This document shows, piece by piece, positions 25,739 through 34,874 of a stretch of 64,000 nt of DNA. The stretch comes from Bradyrhizobium arachidis (GTDB lineage: Bacteria; Pseudomonadota; Alphaproteobacteria; Rhizobiales; Xanthobacteraceae). A program made the translations under genes and the position numbers. Below the pieces are notes generated by a model that saw only the letters and a program-made list of their open reading frames with translations, was not told where the DNA came from and made no database searches. The stretch's first letter is position 1. Every line of letters begins with the position of its first letter. The stretch covers positions 3,348,001 to 3,412,000 of the forward strand of contig NZ_CP077970.1 of assembly GCF_024758505.1 (NCBI RefSeq), written 5' to 3'.

Positions 25739-27019
25739 TCACCACCCCAGCCATTCCGGCTTGCGCGGCAGCTCGACGGTCTTGACCTTTTCGAGCTTGA
25801 TCGTGCCCTTGGTCATGAGGTCGTTGAGGTCGCCGTCGGTCGCGCCCGACACCTTGGTGCGATAGAGATCGACCTTCAGCGTGCCGCGATGGTCCTTGTC
25901 GGTCCAGGTGGAGGCATTGCAGACGCCGTCCATGCCTGATGGCACCCAGTCCTTCTTCTGGTAGAAGCCCTTGGCGACGTTCTCGCCGGTGGCGCCGCCG
26001 TTCTTGGCGGCCCAGTCGAGCGCTTCCTTGGTGTACAGCGCGCTGCAGACGCCGGCGATATAGTGCACGGGGCGATACGCCTTGCCGCTCGCGTCAGACA
26101 TCTTGGAAATTTCCATCACCGTCTTCATGCCCGGCGCGTTACCGCCCCAGGTCACCGCCGTGCGCAGCGGAAATACGACACCGTCGGCCGCGTCAGCCGC
26201 GGTCTTGGCCGCGTTCTCGTCCATGCCCCAGACGTTGCCGAGGAACTGCACGTCGACACCGGCCGCCTTGCACGCCTTCAGCACTGAGATGTTGGAGGCT
26301 GCGGTGTTGCCGAGATAGGCGTAGTTGGCGCCGGAGCTCTTCAGGCTCAGGCACTGCGCCGAGTAGTCGCCCGGCGTCAGCGCGAACACGATCGGCGGCA
26401 GCACTTCGAAGCCGAGTTCGTTTGCGATCGCCTCGCCGGCCGCCTTCGGCGCGTTCGGGTACGGATGATTGCCGCCCATGTGGACGAATTTGGGCTTGCC
26501 CGGCTTGCCCTTGGCCTTCCAGTCTTCGGCGGCCCAGGTCACGAGCGCCCGCATCGCGTCCGAGTAGCTCGGGCCATAAAAGAAGTTATACGGCGCCGGC
26601 TTGGCCTTTCCGCTGACGCCTTCCGGATCGGTCAACGCCGCCGCATAGGAGGCGGAAACGTAGGGGATCTTGTCCTGCGCGACGAAGCCGGTCAGCGCTT
26701 CGGTGTCCGCAGTGCCCCAGCCCATGATCGCCGCGACCTTGTCGCCGCCGGACCACTTCTTGTACAGCGCAATTGCGCGCGGCACCTGGTAACCGTAGTC
26801 GTTGCTGTCGAGGGCGACCTGCTTGCCGCCGATGCCGCCGTTCTTGTTGATCCAGGCAAAGGTGTCGGCCACGGCCTGGCCGTAGGGTGTGCCGACGTCC
26901 GAGGTCGCGCCGGAATAGTCGGCGAGATGGCCGACCGCGATCTGCGCCTGCGCGCCGGCGGCAAAACCGGCGATCGCAAATGCGAGCGACGCGGTGCTCA
27001 AAAGGGCTTTTGTCTTCAT
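25739..27019 (-). CDS. ABC transporter substrate-binding protein (Liv family)
   Basis: A 426-residue periplasmic binding protein of the branched-chain amino-acid/amide (type I, LivJ-like) family. A Sec signal peptide covers about residues 1-25 (MKTKALLSTASLAFAIAG, cleavage after AGAQA). The mature protein begins IAVGHLADYSGATSDVG. ATG at 27019 has a strong AGGAGGA site and gives a normal signal peptide, so the longer in-frame form from 27046 is rejected. The operon also contains an acyl-CoA synthetase, which hints that the ligand is a carboxylic acid such as an aromatic or fatty acid, not an amino acid. It lies between livM and livF. Confidence 0.92.
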   Translation of the reverse strand: MKTKALLSTASLAFAIAGFAAGAQAQIAVGHLADYSGATSDVGTPYGQAVADTFAWINKNGGIGGKQVALDSNDYGYQVPRAIALYKKWSGGDKVAAIMGWGTADTEALTGFVAQDKIPYVSASYAAALTDPEGVSGKAKPAPYNFFYGPSYSDAMRALVTWAAEDWKAKGKPGKPKFVHMGGNHPYPNAPKAAGEAIANELGFEVLPPIVFALTPGDYSAQCLSLKSSGANYAYLGNTAASNISVLKACKAAGVDVQFLGNVWGMDENAAKTAADAADGVVFPLRTAVTWGGNAPGMKTVMEISKMSDASGKAYRPVHYIAGVCSALYTKEALDWAAKNGGATGENVAKGFYQKKDWVPSGMDGVCNASTWTDKDHRGTLKVDLYRTKVSGATDGDLNDLMTKGTIKLEKVKTVELPRKPEWLGW

Positions 27020-27062
27020 GGGTTGGTTCCTCCTGTTATCGTTCAAGTGAAGTTGCCCGCGC

Positions 27063-28136
27063 TCAATGCGAGAACGGGTAGAGTTTCCAATAGGCCTTGA
27101 TCTGCCGCCAGCGATGCGCGAGCCCGTCCGGCTCGAACATCAGGAAGGCGATGATGATGAGCCCGATCGCGATCTCGCGCAGGAAGGTGATGTTGGTGTT
27201 GAGCGACAGCGCCTGGTCGATCGCGCCGCCCTTCAGTTGGTGGCTCAGCCACTCCATCGATTCCGGCAGTAGCACGACGAAGGCGGTGCCCATCAGCGTG
27301 CCCATGATCGAGCCGGTGCCGCCGATGATGATCATGGCGAGGAACAGGATAGAGCGCTCGATGCCAAAGCCTTCCTGCGACACGACCTGCTGGTAATGCG
27401 CATAGAGCGCGCCGGCGATGCCGGCGAAGAAGGCGGCAAGGGCGAACGACAGCGTGCGGTATTTCGTCAGGTTGATGCCCATGATTTCCGCGGAAAGATA
27501 ATGGTCGCGGATCGCCACCAGCGCGCGGCCGTCGCGCGTACGCATCAGATTGGTGACGAGGATGTAACTTGCGAGCACATAGGCCAGCACGACGTAGAAA
27601 TATTGCTTATCGCCGCGTAGCGTGTAGCCGAAGATCGAGAACGGATTGGCGCTGGCCGGCACCGAGCCGCCGGAGAACCATTCCGCGCGGGAGAAGAAGT
27701 CGAGCAGGATGTATTGCGCGGCAAGCGTCGCGATGACGAGGTAGAGCCCCTTCAACCGCGCCGCCGGAATGCCGAAGATCAGCCCGACCACCGCGGTGAT
27801 GACACCGGCCAGGGGAATCGCGAAGAACACCGGGATCGGCGCGTTGTTGGAGATGTAGGCGGACGTGAAGGCGCCGAACAGGAAGAAGGCGGCGTGGCCG
27901 ATCGAGATCTGCCCGGTGAAGCCGACGAGGATGTTCAGGCCGAGCGCGGCAATCGAGAAGATGCCGATCTGGATCAAAATGCTCAGCCAGTATCCGGCCA
28001 GGAATTGCGGCGCGAGGCAGAGCAGCAGCACGCCGGCAATCGCAAAGTTGCGGCTGGTGCGGGTCGGGAAGATCGTGGTGTCCGCCGCATAGGTTGTGCG
28101 GAAATCACCAGCGGGGATGAGGGCAGGGCCGGCCAT
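27063..28136 (-). CDS. livM: Liv-type ABC transporter permease LivM
   Basis: A 357-residue inner-membrane permease with about ten hydrophobic segments. GLNILVGFTGQISIGHAAFF is the family hallmark, and GIAGALYAHYQQVVSQEGF and IGGTGSIMGTLMGTAF are further conserved stretches. It forms the channel with LivH. The start ATG at 28136 lies two bases after the livH stop, so the genes are coupled. An N-terminal extension of about 30 polar residues precedes the first membrane span. Confidence 0.93.
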   Translation of the reverse strand: MAGPALIPAGDFRTTYAADTTIFPTRTSRNFAIAGVLLLCLAPQFLAGYWLSILIQIGIFSIAALGLNILVGFTGQISIGHAAFFLFGAFTSAYISNNAPIPVFFAIPLAGVITAVVGLIFGIPAARLKGLYLVIATLAAQYILLDFFSRAEWFSGGSVPASANPFSIFGYTLRGDKQYFYVVLAYVLASYILVTNLMRTRDGRALVAIRDHYLSAEIMGINLTKYRTLSFALAAFFAGIAGALYAHYQQVVSQEGFGIERSILFLAMIIIGGTGSIMGTLMGTAFVVLLPESMEWLSHQLKGGAIDQALSLNTNITFLREIAIGLIIIAFLMFEPDGLAHRWRQIKAYWKLYPFSH

Positions 28137-28138
28137 GG

Positions 28139-29032
28139 TCAGATCCGCTCGATGTCGTGGGTGCCGAACAGGCCGTAGGGCTTGATCATCAGCACGATGA
28201 TGAGGACGTAGAACGGCGCGATCTCGTAGAGATTGCCCCAGTGCAGATATTCGCTGTCGACATATTGGGCGATGTTCTCAAGAAGTCCGATGATGATGCC
28301 GCCGAGCACGGCACCTCCGACGGAATCGAGTCCGCCGAGGATCGCCGCCGGAAACACCTTGATGCCGTAGGCGGACAGTCCCGAGGACACGCCGTTGACG
28401 ACCGCGACCACGACGCCGGCGACCGCCGACACGGTCGCAGAGATGGCCCAGGCCATCGCAAAGACGCTTTTCACGGAGATGCCGAGCGATTGCGCGACCT
28501 GCTGGTTGAACGCGGTGGCGCGCATCGCAAGGCCGTATTTCGAGGCGCGGAAGAACCAGGCCATGCCGATCATCATCGCGACCGACACCACGAGGCTCAT
28601 GACATAGACGGTCTGGATCTGAAGGCCGAGCAAATTCACCGACTGGCTCTCGAACACCCGCGGGAACGGCTGCGGGTTGACGCCGAACATCCACTTCAGC
28701 GCGGCCTGGAACACGGTGGAGAGGCCGATCGTCACCATGATGACGGAGATGATGGGCTCGCCGATCATCGGCCTGAGGATCAGGATCTGGATCGCGATGC
28801 CGAAGACGAACATGAAGACCAGCGTCATCGGCATGCCGACCCAGAACGGTACCTGGTATTTTGCCAAGAGCGCCCAGCATACCCAGGCGCCGACCAGCAG
28901 TAATTCACCTTGCGCGAAATTGACGACCTGCGTCGCCTTGTAGATCAGCACAAACGACATCGCGACCACGCCGTAGAGCGTGCCGACCACGAGGCCGTTG
29001 ACCAGGAGCTGGAGGAGGAAGGCGGTGTTCAT
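28139..29032 (-). CDS. livH: Liv-type ABC transporter permease LivH
   Basis: A 297-residue permease with about eight hydrophobic segments. The start LLQLLVNGLVVGTLYGVVAM and the motif VNFAQGELLLVGA identify LivH. VVNGVSSGLSAYGIKVFPAAILGGLDSVGGAVLGG carries the conserved C-terminal loop. ATG at 29032 is chosen: an in-frame upstream extension runs through the palindromic element at 29072-29217 and is not protein-like. It is separated from the acyl-CoA synthetase by that element. Confidence 0.93.
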   Translation of the reverse strand: MNTAFLLQLLVNGLVVGTLYGVVAMSFVLIYKATQVVNFAQGELLLVGAWVCWALLAKYQVPFWVGMPMTLVFMFVFGIAIQILILRPMIGEPIISVIMVTIGLSTVFQAALKWMFGVNPQPFPRVFESQSVNLLGLQIQTVYVMSLVVSVAMMIGMAWFFRASKYGLAMRATAFNQQVAQSLGISVKSVFAMAWAISATVSAVAGVVVAVVNGVSSGLSAYGIKVFPAAILGGLDSVGGAVLGGIIIGLLENIAQYVDSEYLHWGNLYEIAPFYVLIIVLMIKPYGLFGTHDIERI

Positions 29033-29071
29033 GCCGATGTCCGCGCAAAATGCAGAAGCGATGAAGGTGCA

Positions 29072-29217
29072 CCCTCTCCCCTTGTGGGAGAGGGTGGCTT
29101 CGCGAAGCGAAGCCGGGTGAGGGGTTGCCTCCGCATCGAAGGTGCGGAGAGAGGACCCCTCACCCGAGTGAGGGTGTGGCTGACGGTGGAGATGCCCTCT
29201 CCCACAAGGGGAGAGGG
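29072..29217. repeat. Nested inverted repeat with perfect 23-base outer arms
   Basis: The outer arms at 29072-29094 and 29195-29217 are exact reverse complements, and each arm is itself a hairpin (CCCTCTCCC / GGGAGAGGG). Inside, GGGTGAGGGGT at 29115-29125 pairs with ACCCCTCACCC at 29155-29165. The middle carries CTTCGCGAAGCGAAG. The element lies between the acyl-CoA synthetase and livH within one operon and could form a cruciform or a strong mRNA structure. Confidence 0.85.
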
Positions 29218-29255
29218 CGCATCGATTGGCATCGCGTTTCCGGGTGAAAGCAACT

Positions 29256-31187
29256 TCACTCCGCGGCCTCCGCGATGTGCCCGGCGCCACCGAGGTCCAC
29301 CACCCGCAGGGTCGTTCGCACGCGTTGCGTGGTGCCGTCCTGGAAACGGATCATGGTGTCGACGGGGATGTCGGCGTCGCCGCGGTAGATGGCGTCGATG
29401 ATGCCTGCGTATTTCTCGTTGATGACGCCGCGCCGGACTTTTCGGGTGCGGGTGAGCTCGCCGTCGTCGGCGTCGAGCTCCTTGTAGAGCAGCAGGAAGC
29501 GCGAGATGCGCTGTGCCGGCGGTAGCGTCGCATTGACGGTCTCGACCTCCTTCTGGAGCAGTGCGTAGACCTCGGGCCGCGAGGCGAGGTCGCTGTAGGT
29601 GGTAAACGAGATGCGGTTCTTCTCCGCCCATTTCGAGATGATGGAGTAGCGGATGCAGATCATTGCGGCGAGCGCATCGCGCCCCGCGCCGAGCACCACG
29701 GCTTCCGCGATGTAGGGCGAGAATTTCAGCTTGTTCTCGATGAACTGCGGCGAGAAGCGCTCGCCACGCGAGGTCTCCGCCAGATCCTTGATGCGGTCGA
29801 TGACGACGAGCTGCCTGTTATCGTTGAAGTAGCCGGCATCGCCCGACAGCATCCAGCCATCCCTGATGTCGGCAACGCTCGCCTCGGGATTCTTGTAATA
29901 CCCGAGGAACATGTTGGGGTGGCGCACCACGATCTCGCCGACGCCGTGGATGTCGGCGTTGTCGATCCGGATCTCGATATCGTCGGCCATCGGCACGCCT
30001 GTCGTGTCGGGGTCGACCTTGCCCTCGGGATGCAGCGTATAGGCGCCCAGCAGCTCAGTCTGGCCGTAGAGCGTACGCAGTGGCACGCCCATCGCCTGGA
30101 AGAATTTGAACGTGTCGGGGCCGAGCGCGGCACCGCCGGTCGCGGCCGAGCGCAGGCGGGTGAAGCCGAGCCGGTCGCGCAGCGCGCGGAACAGGATCGT
30201 GTCGGCAACGGCCGAATGCTTGCCCTGTTCGAGCGCGGCGAGGCCCGTCTTCATGCCGAGGTCGAACAGGCGCTGCTTGAAGGGCGTTGCGTCCATCACC
30301 TTGGCGCGCACGTCGGCGGCGATCGATTCCCAGACGCGCGGGGCAAAAAGCACGAAGGTCGGCGCGATCTCGCGCAAATCGTTCATCATGGTGTCGGGCT
30401 CTTCGACGAAGTTGATCTTCATCCGGCAGAGCAGGCCTTTGCCGAGCACGTAGACCTGTTCCATGATCCAGGGCAGCGGCAGCACGGAGACGTACTCGTC
30501 GTCGGGCCCCTTGGGGTCGAAGGAAAGATACGTCGCGCAATGGCCGAGCACGCGGCCGGCGGCGAGCATCGCAAGCTTTGGATGCGAGGTGGTGCCTGAC
30601 GTGGTGCAGAGGATCGCGACGTCTTCGCCCTTGGTCGCATCGACGAGGCTGTCATAGAGGCCGGGCTCACGCGCGGCGCGGGCGCGGCCGAGCTCGGCGA
30701 GCTTTTCGGCCGGCATCAGCCGCGGGTCGTCATATTTCCGCATGCCACGCGGATCGGAATAGATGATGTGCTTGAGTCTTGGCACGCGGTCGGCAAGCGT
30801 CAGCAGCTTGTCGACCTGCTCCTCGTCCTCGGCGAAGACGAGCTGGGCTTCGCCGTAGTTGAGGAGGTAGGACGCCTCTTCGTCCAGCACGTCGCGATAG
30901 AGCCCGAGGCTCATGCCTCCGATCGCATGAGAGGCCACTTCCGCAGCAACCCAGTCCGGCCGGTTGTCGCCGATAATGCCGATGACGTCGCCGCGCCCGA
31001 GGCCGAGTTCGACGAGGCCTAGCGCAAAGTCGCGCGCCCGATTGTTGTAGTCGTTCCAGGTGAAGAGACGCCAGAGACCGAGATCCTTTTCGCGCAATGC
31101 GATCTCGCTGCCGTGCTCCTTGGCGTTGAGCCGCAGCAGCTTCGGATAAGTATCGGCCTGCGCGACGCGCCCTGCGTAATCCATCAT
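29256..31187 (-). CDS. Long-chain-type acyl-CoA synthetase (AMP-forming)
   Basis: A 643-residue adenylate-forming ligase. The ATP loop is TSGTTSHPK, the adenylate motif LYGQTELLGAY, the ribose-binding Asp is in LSGDAGYF, and the hinge reads DRIKDLAETSRGERFSP. The length fits long-chain or FadD15-like ligases. It would activate a carboxylic acid to its CoA thioester in the cytoplasm. It is embedded in a Liv-transporter operon: its ATG at 31187 overlaps the livG stop (ATGA), and livH follows. The likely scheme is import of an organic acid and immediate CoA trapping. An alternative ATG at 31196 adds three residues. Confidence 0.92.
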   Translation of the reverse strand: MMDYAGRVAQADTYPKLLRLNAKEHGSEIALREKDLGLWRLFTWNDYNNRARDFALGLVELGLGRGDVIGIIGDNRPDWVAAEVASHAIGGMSLGLYRDVLDEEASYLLNYGEAQLVFAEDEEQVDKLLTLADRVPRLKHIIYSDPRGMRKYDDPRLMPAEKLAELGRARAAREPGLYDSLVDATKGEDVAILCTTSGTTSHPKLAMLAAGRVLGHCATYLSFDPKGPDDEYVSVLPLPWIMEQVYVLGKGLLCRMKINFVEEPDTMMNDLREIAPTFVLFAPRVWESIAADVRAKVMDATPFKQRLFDLGMKTGLAALEQGKHSAVADTILFRALRDRLGFTRLRSAATGGAALGPDTFKFFQAMGVPLRTLYGQTELLGAYTLHPEGKVDPDTTGVPMADDIEIRIDNADIHGVGEIVVRHPNMFLGYYKNPEASVADIRDGWMLSGDAGYFNDNRQLVVIDRIKDLAETSRGERFSPQFIENKLKFSPYIAEAVVLGAGRDALAAMICIRYSIISKWAEKNRISFTTYSDLASRPEVYALLQKEVETVNATLPPAQRISRFLLLYKELDADDGELTRTRKVRRGVINEKYAGIIDAIYRGDADIPVDTMIRFQDGTTQRVRTTLRVVDLGGAGHIAEAAE

Positions 31188-32008
31188 GCCGCGCACTCCG
31201 GAGCCTCGGGCTTGTCGTCGGGATCGACCAGCGTCTCGTCTTCCTCGCCGAGATAGGCGCGCTTGACGTGGGGGTCGGCGAGCACGGCCGCCGGATCGCC
31301 CTCGGCGATCTTCTTGCCGAAATCCAGCACCATGACGCGGTGGGAAATATCCATCACGACGCCCATGTCGTGCTCGATCATCACCACCGTCATCCCGAAC
31401 TCCTCGTTGAGATCGACGATGTAGCGGGCCATGTCCTCCTTCTCCTCGAAGTTCATGCCGGCCATCGGCTCGTCGAGGAGAATCAGTTTCGGCTCCAGCG
31501 CCATGGCGCGCGCCAGTTCCACGCGCTTGCGCAGGCCGTAGGGCAGGGTGCCAGCGGTCGCCTTGCGCACCGACTGGAGGTCGAGGAAGTCGATGATCTC
31601 CTCCACCTTGCGGCGGTGCGCGAGCTCTTCCTTGCGCGCGCCGGTCAGCCAGTAGAGCGAGCCGGTGATGAAATTGTTCTTCAGGAGGTGATGGCGGCCG
31701 ACCATGATGTTGTCGAGCACGCTCATATGGTGGAACAGCGCAAGATTCTGGAAGGTGCGGCCGATGCCGAGCGAGGCGCGCGCGTTGGGCGTCAGGCCGG
31801 TAATGTCGCGCCCTTGATAGAAGAGCTGCCCCTCGGTCGGCTTGTAGCGACCGGAAATACAGTTCACGATCGAGGTCTTGCCGGCGCCGTTCGGGCCGAT
31901 GATCGAGAACAACTCGCCGTCCTTGATGCCGAAGCTGACGTCGGTCAGCGCGCGGACACCGCCGAACCGCAAGGAAACGCCGCGCACTTCAAGGCCAAAA
32001 TCCACCAA
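31184..32008 (-). CDS. livG: Liv-type ABC transporter ATPase LivG
   Basis: A 274-residue ABC ATPase. Walker A is IGPNGAGKTS, the signature-region segment is TLPYGLRKRVELARAMALEP (the degenerate LivG-type signature), and Walker B is LILLDEPMAGMN, followed by VMIEHDMGVVMDISH. It pairs with LivF. It is the first gene of the minus-strand operon livG, acyl-CoA synthetase, livH, livM, binding protein, livF. Its start faces a 327-base gap shared with a Crp/Fnr regulator gene. Confidence 0.94.
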   Translation of the reverse strand: MVDFGLEVRGVSLRFGGVRALTDVSFGIKDGELFSIIGPNGAGKTSIVNCISGRYKPTEGQLFYQGRDITGLTPNARASLGIGRTFQNLALFHHMSVLDNIMVGRHHLLKNNFITGSLYWLTGARKEELAHRRKVEEIIDFLDLQSVRKATAGTLPYGLRKRVELARAMALEPKLILLDEPMAGMNFEEKEDMARYIVDLNEEFGMTVVMIEHDMGVVMDISHRVMVLDFGKKIAEGDPAAVLADPHVKRAYLGEEDETLVDPDDKPEAPECAA

Positions 32009-32335
32009 AAATCCCTCCCCGGCGATGGCGCTTTGGCGCGCTCTTCGTCACGTCCTCATGCGATCCTAGTACGGGTGTGCCAGTGAGGCCATGCAGCCAA
32101 AGGTCCCGACCCATCCCGCCTCGCGAGCCCCGTTCCCGATAGGGATCAAAAGCCGCATCGCGCAAGGTGGTCCTCAATAGGGTAACGCGCTATTTTGAAA
32201 TGTCTTGTGGCTGACAATTCTCCTGCAAAGTTTGTCGGCGAAGCGGCTCTTCGTCTTTCGTCGGAGGAGGGGCCGGTGGCATTGTTGCGGTGCAGCAAGG
32301 GGTGGGCGGCGCGTGGTGCGGTTGGCTTTGGGATC
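32009..32335. other. Divergent gap between livG and the Crp/Fnr gene
   Basis: This 327-base gap must hold the promoters of both operons. A minus-strand TTGTCA around 32207-32212 with AT-rich sequence downstream is the only promoter-like signal noticed, and it is weak. No FNR-type TTGAT-N4-ATCAA box is visible. The frame upstream of the Crp/Fnr ATG stays open from 32195 but does not look like a conserved domain. Confidence 0.4.
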
Positions 32336-33016
32336 ATGATTGCGCAGGAGCATTTGAGGCGCGTGGCTGCCTGGTCGCGCGAATTGACCGATCGCGAGAT
32401 CGAGGTCGCCCGCGCCGGGATCGTCGAGCGGTCCTATGTCACCGGCGAGACGATCTTCATGCGCGGCGACAAGTTCGACTATTGGGCCGGCGTGGTCTCG
32501 GGCCTCGCGCGGATGGGCGCGGTGTCGCGCGACGGCAAGGAGACGAGTCTCGCCGGTCTCACCGCGGGCGCCTGGTTCGGCGAGGGCAGCGTGCTGAAGA
32601 ACGAGCCGCGGCGCTACGACGTCGTCGCGCTGCGCGACAGCCGCCTTGCCCTGATGGAACGCAGTGCGTTCCTGTGGCTGTTCGAGAACAGCGTCGGCTT
32701 CAACCGCTTCCTCGTGCGCCAACTCAACGAGCGCCTCGGCCAGTTCATCGGCATGCTTGAGGTCAACCGTACGCTGGATGCCACCGCGCGCCTCGCCCGC
32801 AGCATCGCCTCGCTGTTCAACCCGATCCTCTATCCGGAATCCACCAGGCATCTGGAGATCACGCAGGAAGAGATCGGCGCGCTCTCCGGTATGTCACGGC
32901 AGAATGCCAACCGGTCGCTGAACCGGCTGGAGAAGGAAGGATTGCTCCGACTGGAATACGGCGGCGTGACGATCTTGGATATTGAGCGGCTCAGGAGCTA
33001 CGGGGAGGAGGTATGA
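32336..33016 (+). CDS. Crp/Fnr family transcriptional regulator
   Basis: A 226-residue regulator with an N-terminal cyclic-nucleotide-type beta-barrel (about residues 10-125, with AGAWFGEGSVLK as the ligand-pocket-like segment) and a C-terminal winged helix (ITQEEIGALSGMSRQNANRSLNRLEKEGLL). No cysteine cluster typical of oxygen-sensing FNR is seen. It is divergent from the Liv/acyl-CoA synthetase operon and may regulate it. ATG at 32336 gives a normal family length; an upstream in-frame start at 32195 is less likely. The next gene begins one base after its stop. Confidence 0.9.
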   Translation: MIAQEHLRRVAAWSRELTDREIEVARAGIVERSYVTGETIFMRGDKFDYWAGVVSGLARMGAVSRDGKETSLAGLTAGAWFGEGSVLKNEPRRYDVVALRDSRLALMERSAFLWLFENSVGFNRFLVRQLNERLGQFIGMLEVNRTLDATARLARSIASLFNPILYPESTRHLEITQEEIGALSGMSRQNANRSLNRLEKEGLLRLEYGGVTILDIERLRSYGEEV

Positions 33017-33017
33017 C

Positions 33018-33746
33018 ATGCGCCTTCCGGATCCTCCTGTGCTCATAGAATTTGACGATCGCGAATCGAACTCGCCTTACATCGAGCGCGTGTGGCGCAG
33101 CCGGAGCCGGAGCGGTGGCTCGTTCCTGTCGATGGCCGAGGGAAATATCGAACTGGTCGTTACCAGGCTTCCGGAGTTCTTGGCGGTGACACTCAGGGGG
33201 CCGGTGACCCAGGGGGCCCTGATTGAATGCCCGCCGAATGGCGAATGGATCGCTATCCGTTTTCGACTGGGAACCTACCTGCCACAGATACCGACGGCGG
33301 CCTTGATCGACCGCCAAGATATCCACTTGCCGGTGCTCCCCAATGGCCGTTTCCTGTTTTCCGGTTCGAGCTGGGAGATTCCAAGCTACGACAATGCGGA
33401 GAGTCTCGTTGCCGGCCTGGCGCGCGCGGGCGTCATCGCACGCAGCCATGCAACCGACGCGGCGGTCGACGGCGATGTCGACTGGATGAGCCAACGTTCG
33501 ATGCAACGACACTTTCGTCGTGTCACGGGCATGACGTTCAGCAGCTACCAGCAAATTCAGCGTGCGCGTCGCGCGGCGGCTTTGCTGGTGAGCGGGAGCT
33601 CCGTCCTCGACGCTACATTCAGCGCCGGCTATTTTGATCAGGCCCATCTTACCCGTTCGGTCAAGCAACTGATCGGCATGACCCCTGCGCGCCTCGCACG
33701 CGAGCGGCCGCAATTGTCGTTTTCGTACAAAACAACGACGTCCTGA
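33018..33746 (+). CDS. AraC family transcriptional regulator
   Basis: A 242-residue protein with an unassigned N-terminal sensing domain and a C-terminal AraC/XylS DNA-binding domain. The two helix-turn-helix units are in SMQRHFRRVTGMTFSSYQQI and the segment GYFDQAHLTRSVKQLIGMTP, the last being the usual family signature. ATG at 33018 is preceded by GGGGAGGAGG. It follows the Crp/Fnr gene by one base, so the two regulators are co-transcribed. Targets are unknown; the small genes downstream are candidates. Confidence 0.88.
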   Translation: MRLPDPPVLIEFDDRESNSPYIERVWRSRSRSGGSFLSMAEGNIELVVTRLPEFLAVTLRGPVTQGALIECPPNGEWIAIRFRLGTYLPQIPTAALIDRQDIHLPVLPNGRFLFSGSSWEIPSYDNAESLVAGLARAGVIARSHATDAAVDGDVDWMSQRSMQRHFRRVTGMTFSSYQQIQRARRAAALLVSGSSVLDATFSAGYFDQAHLTRSVKQLIGMTPARLARERPQLSFSYKTTTS

Positions 33747-33808
33747 GCGCGATACGCGTGGCTCACTCCGGCCTCGGTGGTGGGAGCGACAACCGGGGGA
33801 ATGCTGCC

Positions 33809-34027
33809 GTGAGTTTTCAGGCTTATCTCGACAATATCCAGGCCAAGACCGGCAAGAGCCCGGACCAGTTCCGCAAATGGGGGAAGGACAGGGGTTTTTC
33901 GACTGCGGCAGGACTGGCGGCCGGGGTGAAAGTCGGCGCTATCGTCGCCGCGCTAAAAGACGAGTTCGGCCTTGGCCATGGCCATGCAATGGCGATCGTC
34001 GCGCTTCTCAAGGGAAAGAAGAGTTAA
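33809..34027 (+). CDS. Small DUF4287-type protein
   Basis: A 72-residue protein beginning VSFQAYLDNIQAKTGKSP, a pattern typical of DUF4287 proteins, which are short alpha-helical proteins of unknown function. GTG at 33809 is chosen because the family starts at this MSFQAYL-like motif and GGGGGAA lies upstream; an in-frame ATG at 33758 would add 17 unrelated residues. It contains a Gly/His-rich segment (FGLGHGHAM). It probably belongs to the AraC-DUF4287-DoxX transcript. Confidence 0.8.
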   Translation: MSFQAYLDNIQAKTGKSPDQFRKWGKDRGFSTAAGLAAGVKVGAIVAALKDEFGLGHGHAMAIVALLKGKKS

Positions 34028-34031
34028 GGTG

Positions 34032-34439
34032 ATGACAATGAACAAGTCGAGACGCGTGGCCGGCACAGTGATGAGCGGGCTTGTCATTACCTTCATGCTG
34101 TTCGATGCCGGGATGAAACTCGTTCCGTTGGAAGTTGTGATCAAAGCGACCGCCGAGCTCGGCTATCCTCCTTCGCCCGAGTTGGCGCGAGCGCTAGGCA
34201 TTGTGGCGCTGGTCTGTACCGCGCTCTATGCTTTCCCTCGAACTGCAGTGGTCGGCGCGATCCTTCTGACCGCCTATATGGGCGGCACCGTTGCCGCTCA
34301 CCTCCGGGTCGGCAACCCGCTCTTCACCCACATGTTGTTCGGCGTGTATCTGGCCGTTCTTGCATGGGGCGGTCTGTATCTGCGCGATACCCGGATGGAG
34401 GCGCTGCTGCCGCTGAGGTCGCCATCTGAGGAGGTCTGA
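34032..34439 (+). CDS. DoxX-like small membrane protein
   Basis: A 135-residue protein with four hydrophobic segments (about residues 10-30, 48-68, 74-92, 98-118), the layout of the DoxX/DoxX-like family. It carries VMSGLVITFMLFDAGMKL at the N-terminus and MGGTVAAHLRVGNPLF near the third span, both typical of DoxX_2 proteins. The biochemical role of this family is poorly defined; some members are linked to redox stress. ATG at 34032 is four bases after the previous stop; ATG at 34038 is also possible. Confidence 0.82.
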   Translation: MTMNKSRRVAGTVMSGLVITFMLFDAGMKLVPLEVVIKATAELGYPPSPELARALGIVALVCTALYAFPRTAVVGAILLTAYMGGTVAAHLRVGNPLFTHMLFGVYLAVLAWGGLYLRDTRMEALLPLRSPSEEV

Positions 34440-34874
34440 GACCGGGGCGTCCAGCGCATGATCGCTTTGGCGACGAGCGCTTCACACGAGCACGAAGTCG
34501 GATCCCCGCAGCTGGTTTACTCCGATATGGTCGAGAACGATGAAGTTCGCCGCCGTTGCCGCCGATCAATGCGTCTGCGCCATTTCCTCCGGCGAGATGC
34601 TGACCGCCAAGGGAGCCGTCGAGAACACCTTTGCCATTGCCTCCGGTGCGTGGCCTCCACCGTCCGCCACAATGTCTGCCTGGGGTAATGGGTCCCGCTT
34701 TCGCCAGGACGAGCCCGAATATGTGGCGCGTTGTTTCCGCCTCGTTTCCCATGACGGATGTCCGGTGGCGCCGCTTGCTCTTCCGGCGCGACGAGCCCAT
34801 TCTGGGGCTGCGTCCTGGCCTAATCGGTAGGGCCGGCGAATCGCGCCATCGCGGCTTCCGCGAGGTCTTGACCC
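34440..34874. other. 435-base gap without a supported gene
   Basis: Open frames exist on both strands, but none has a ribosome-binding site with protein-like composition or a recognisable motif. It may hold the promoter of the large cyclase gene. A decayed gene is possible but nothing identifiable remains. Confidence 0.45.

Noticed and set aside
34540..34830. 96-codon frame in the gap before the cyclase gene
   Set aside because: No ribosome-binding site, no motif and unusual composition. The reverse strand is equally open.
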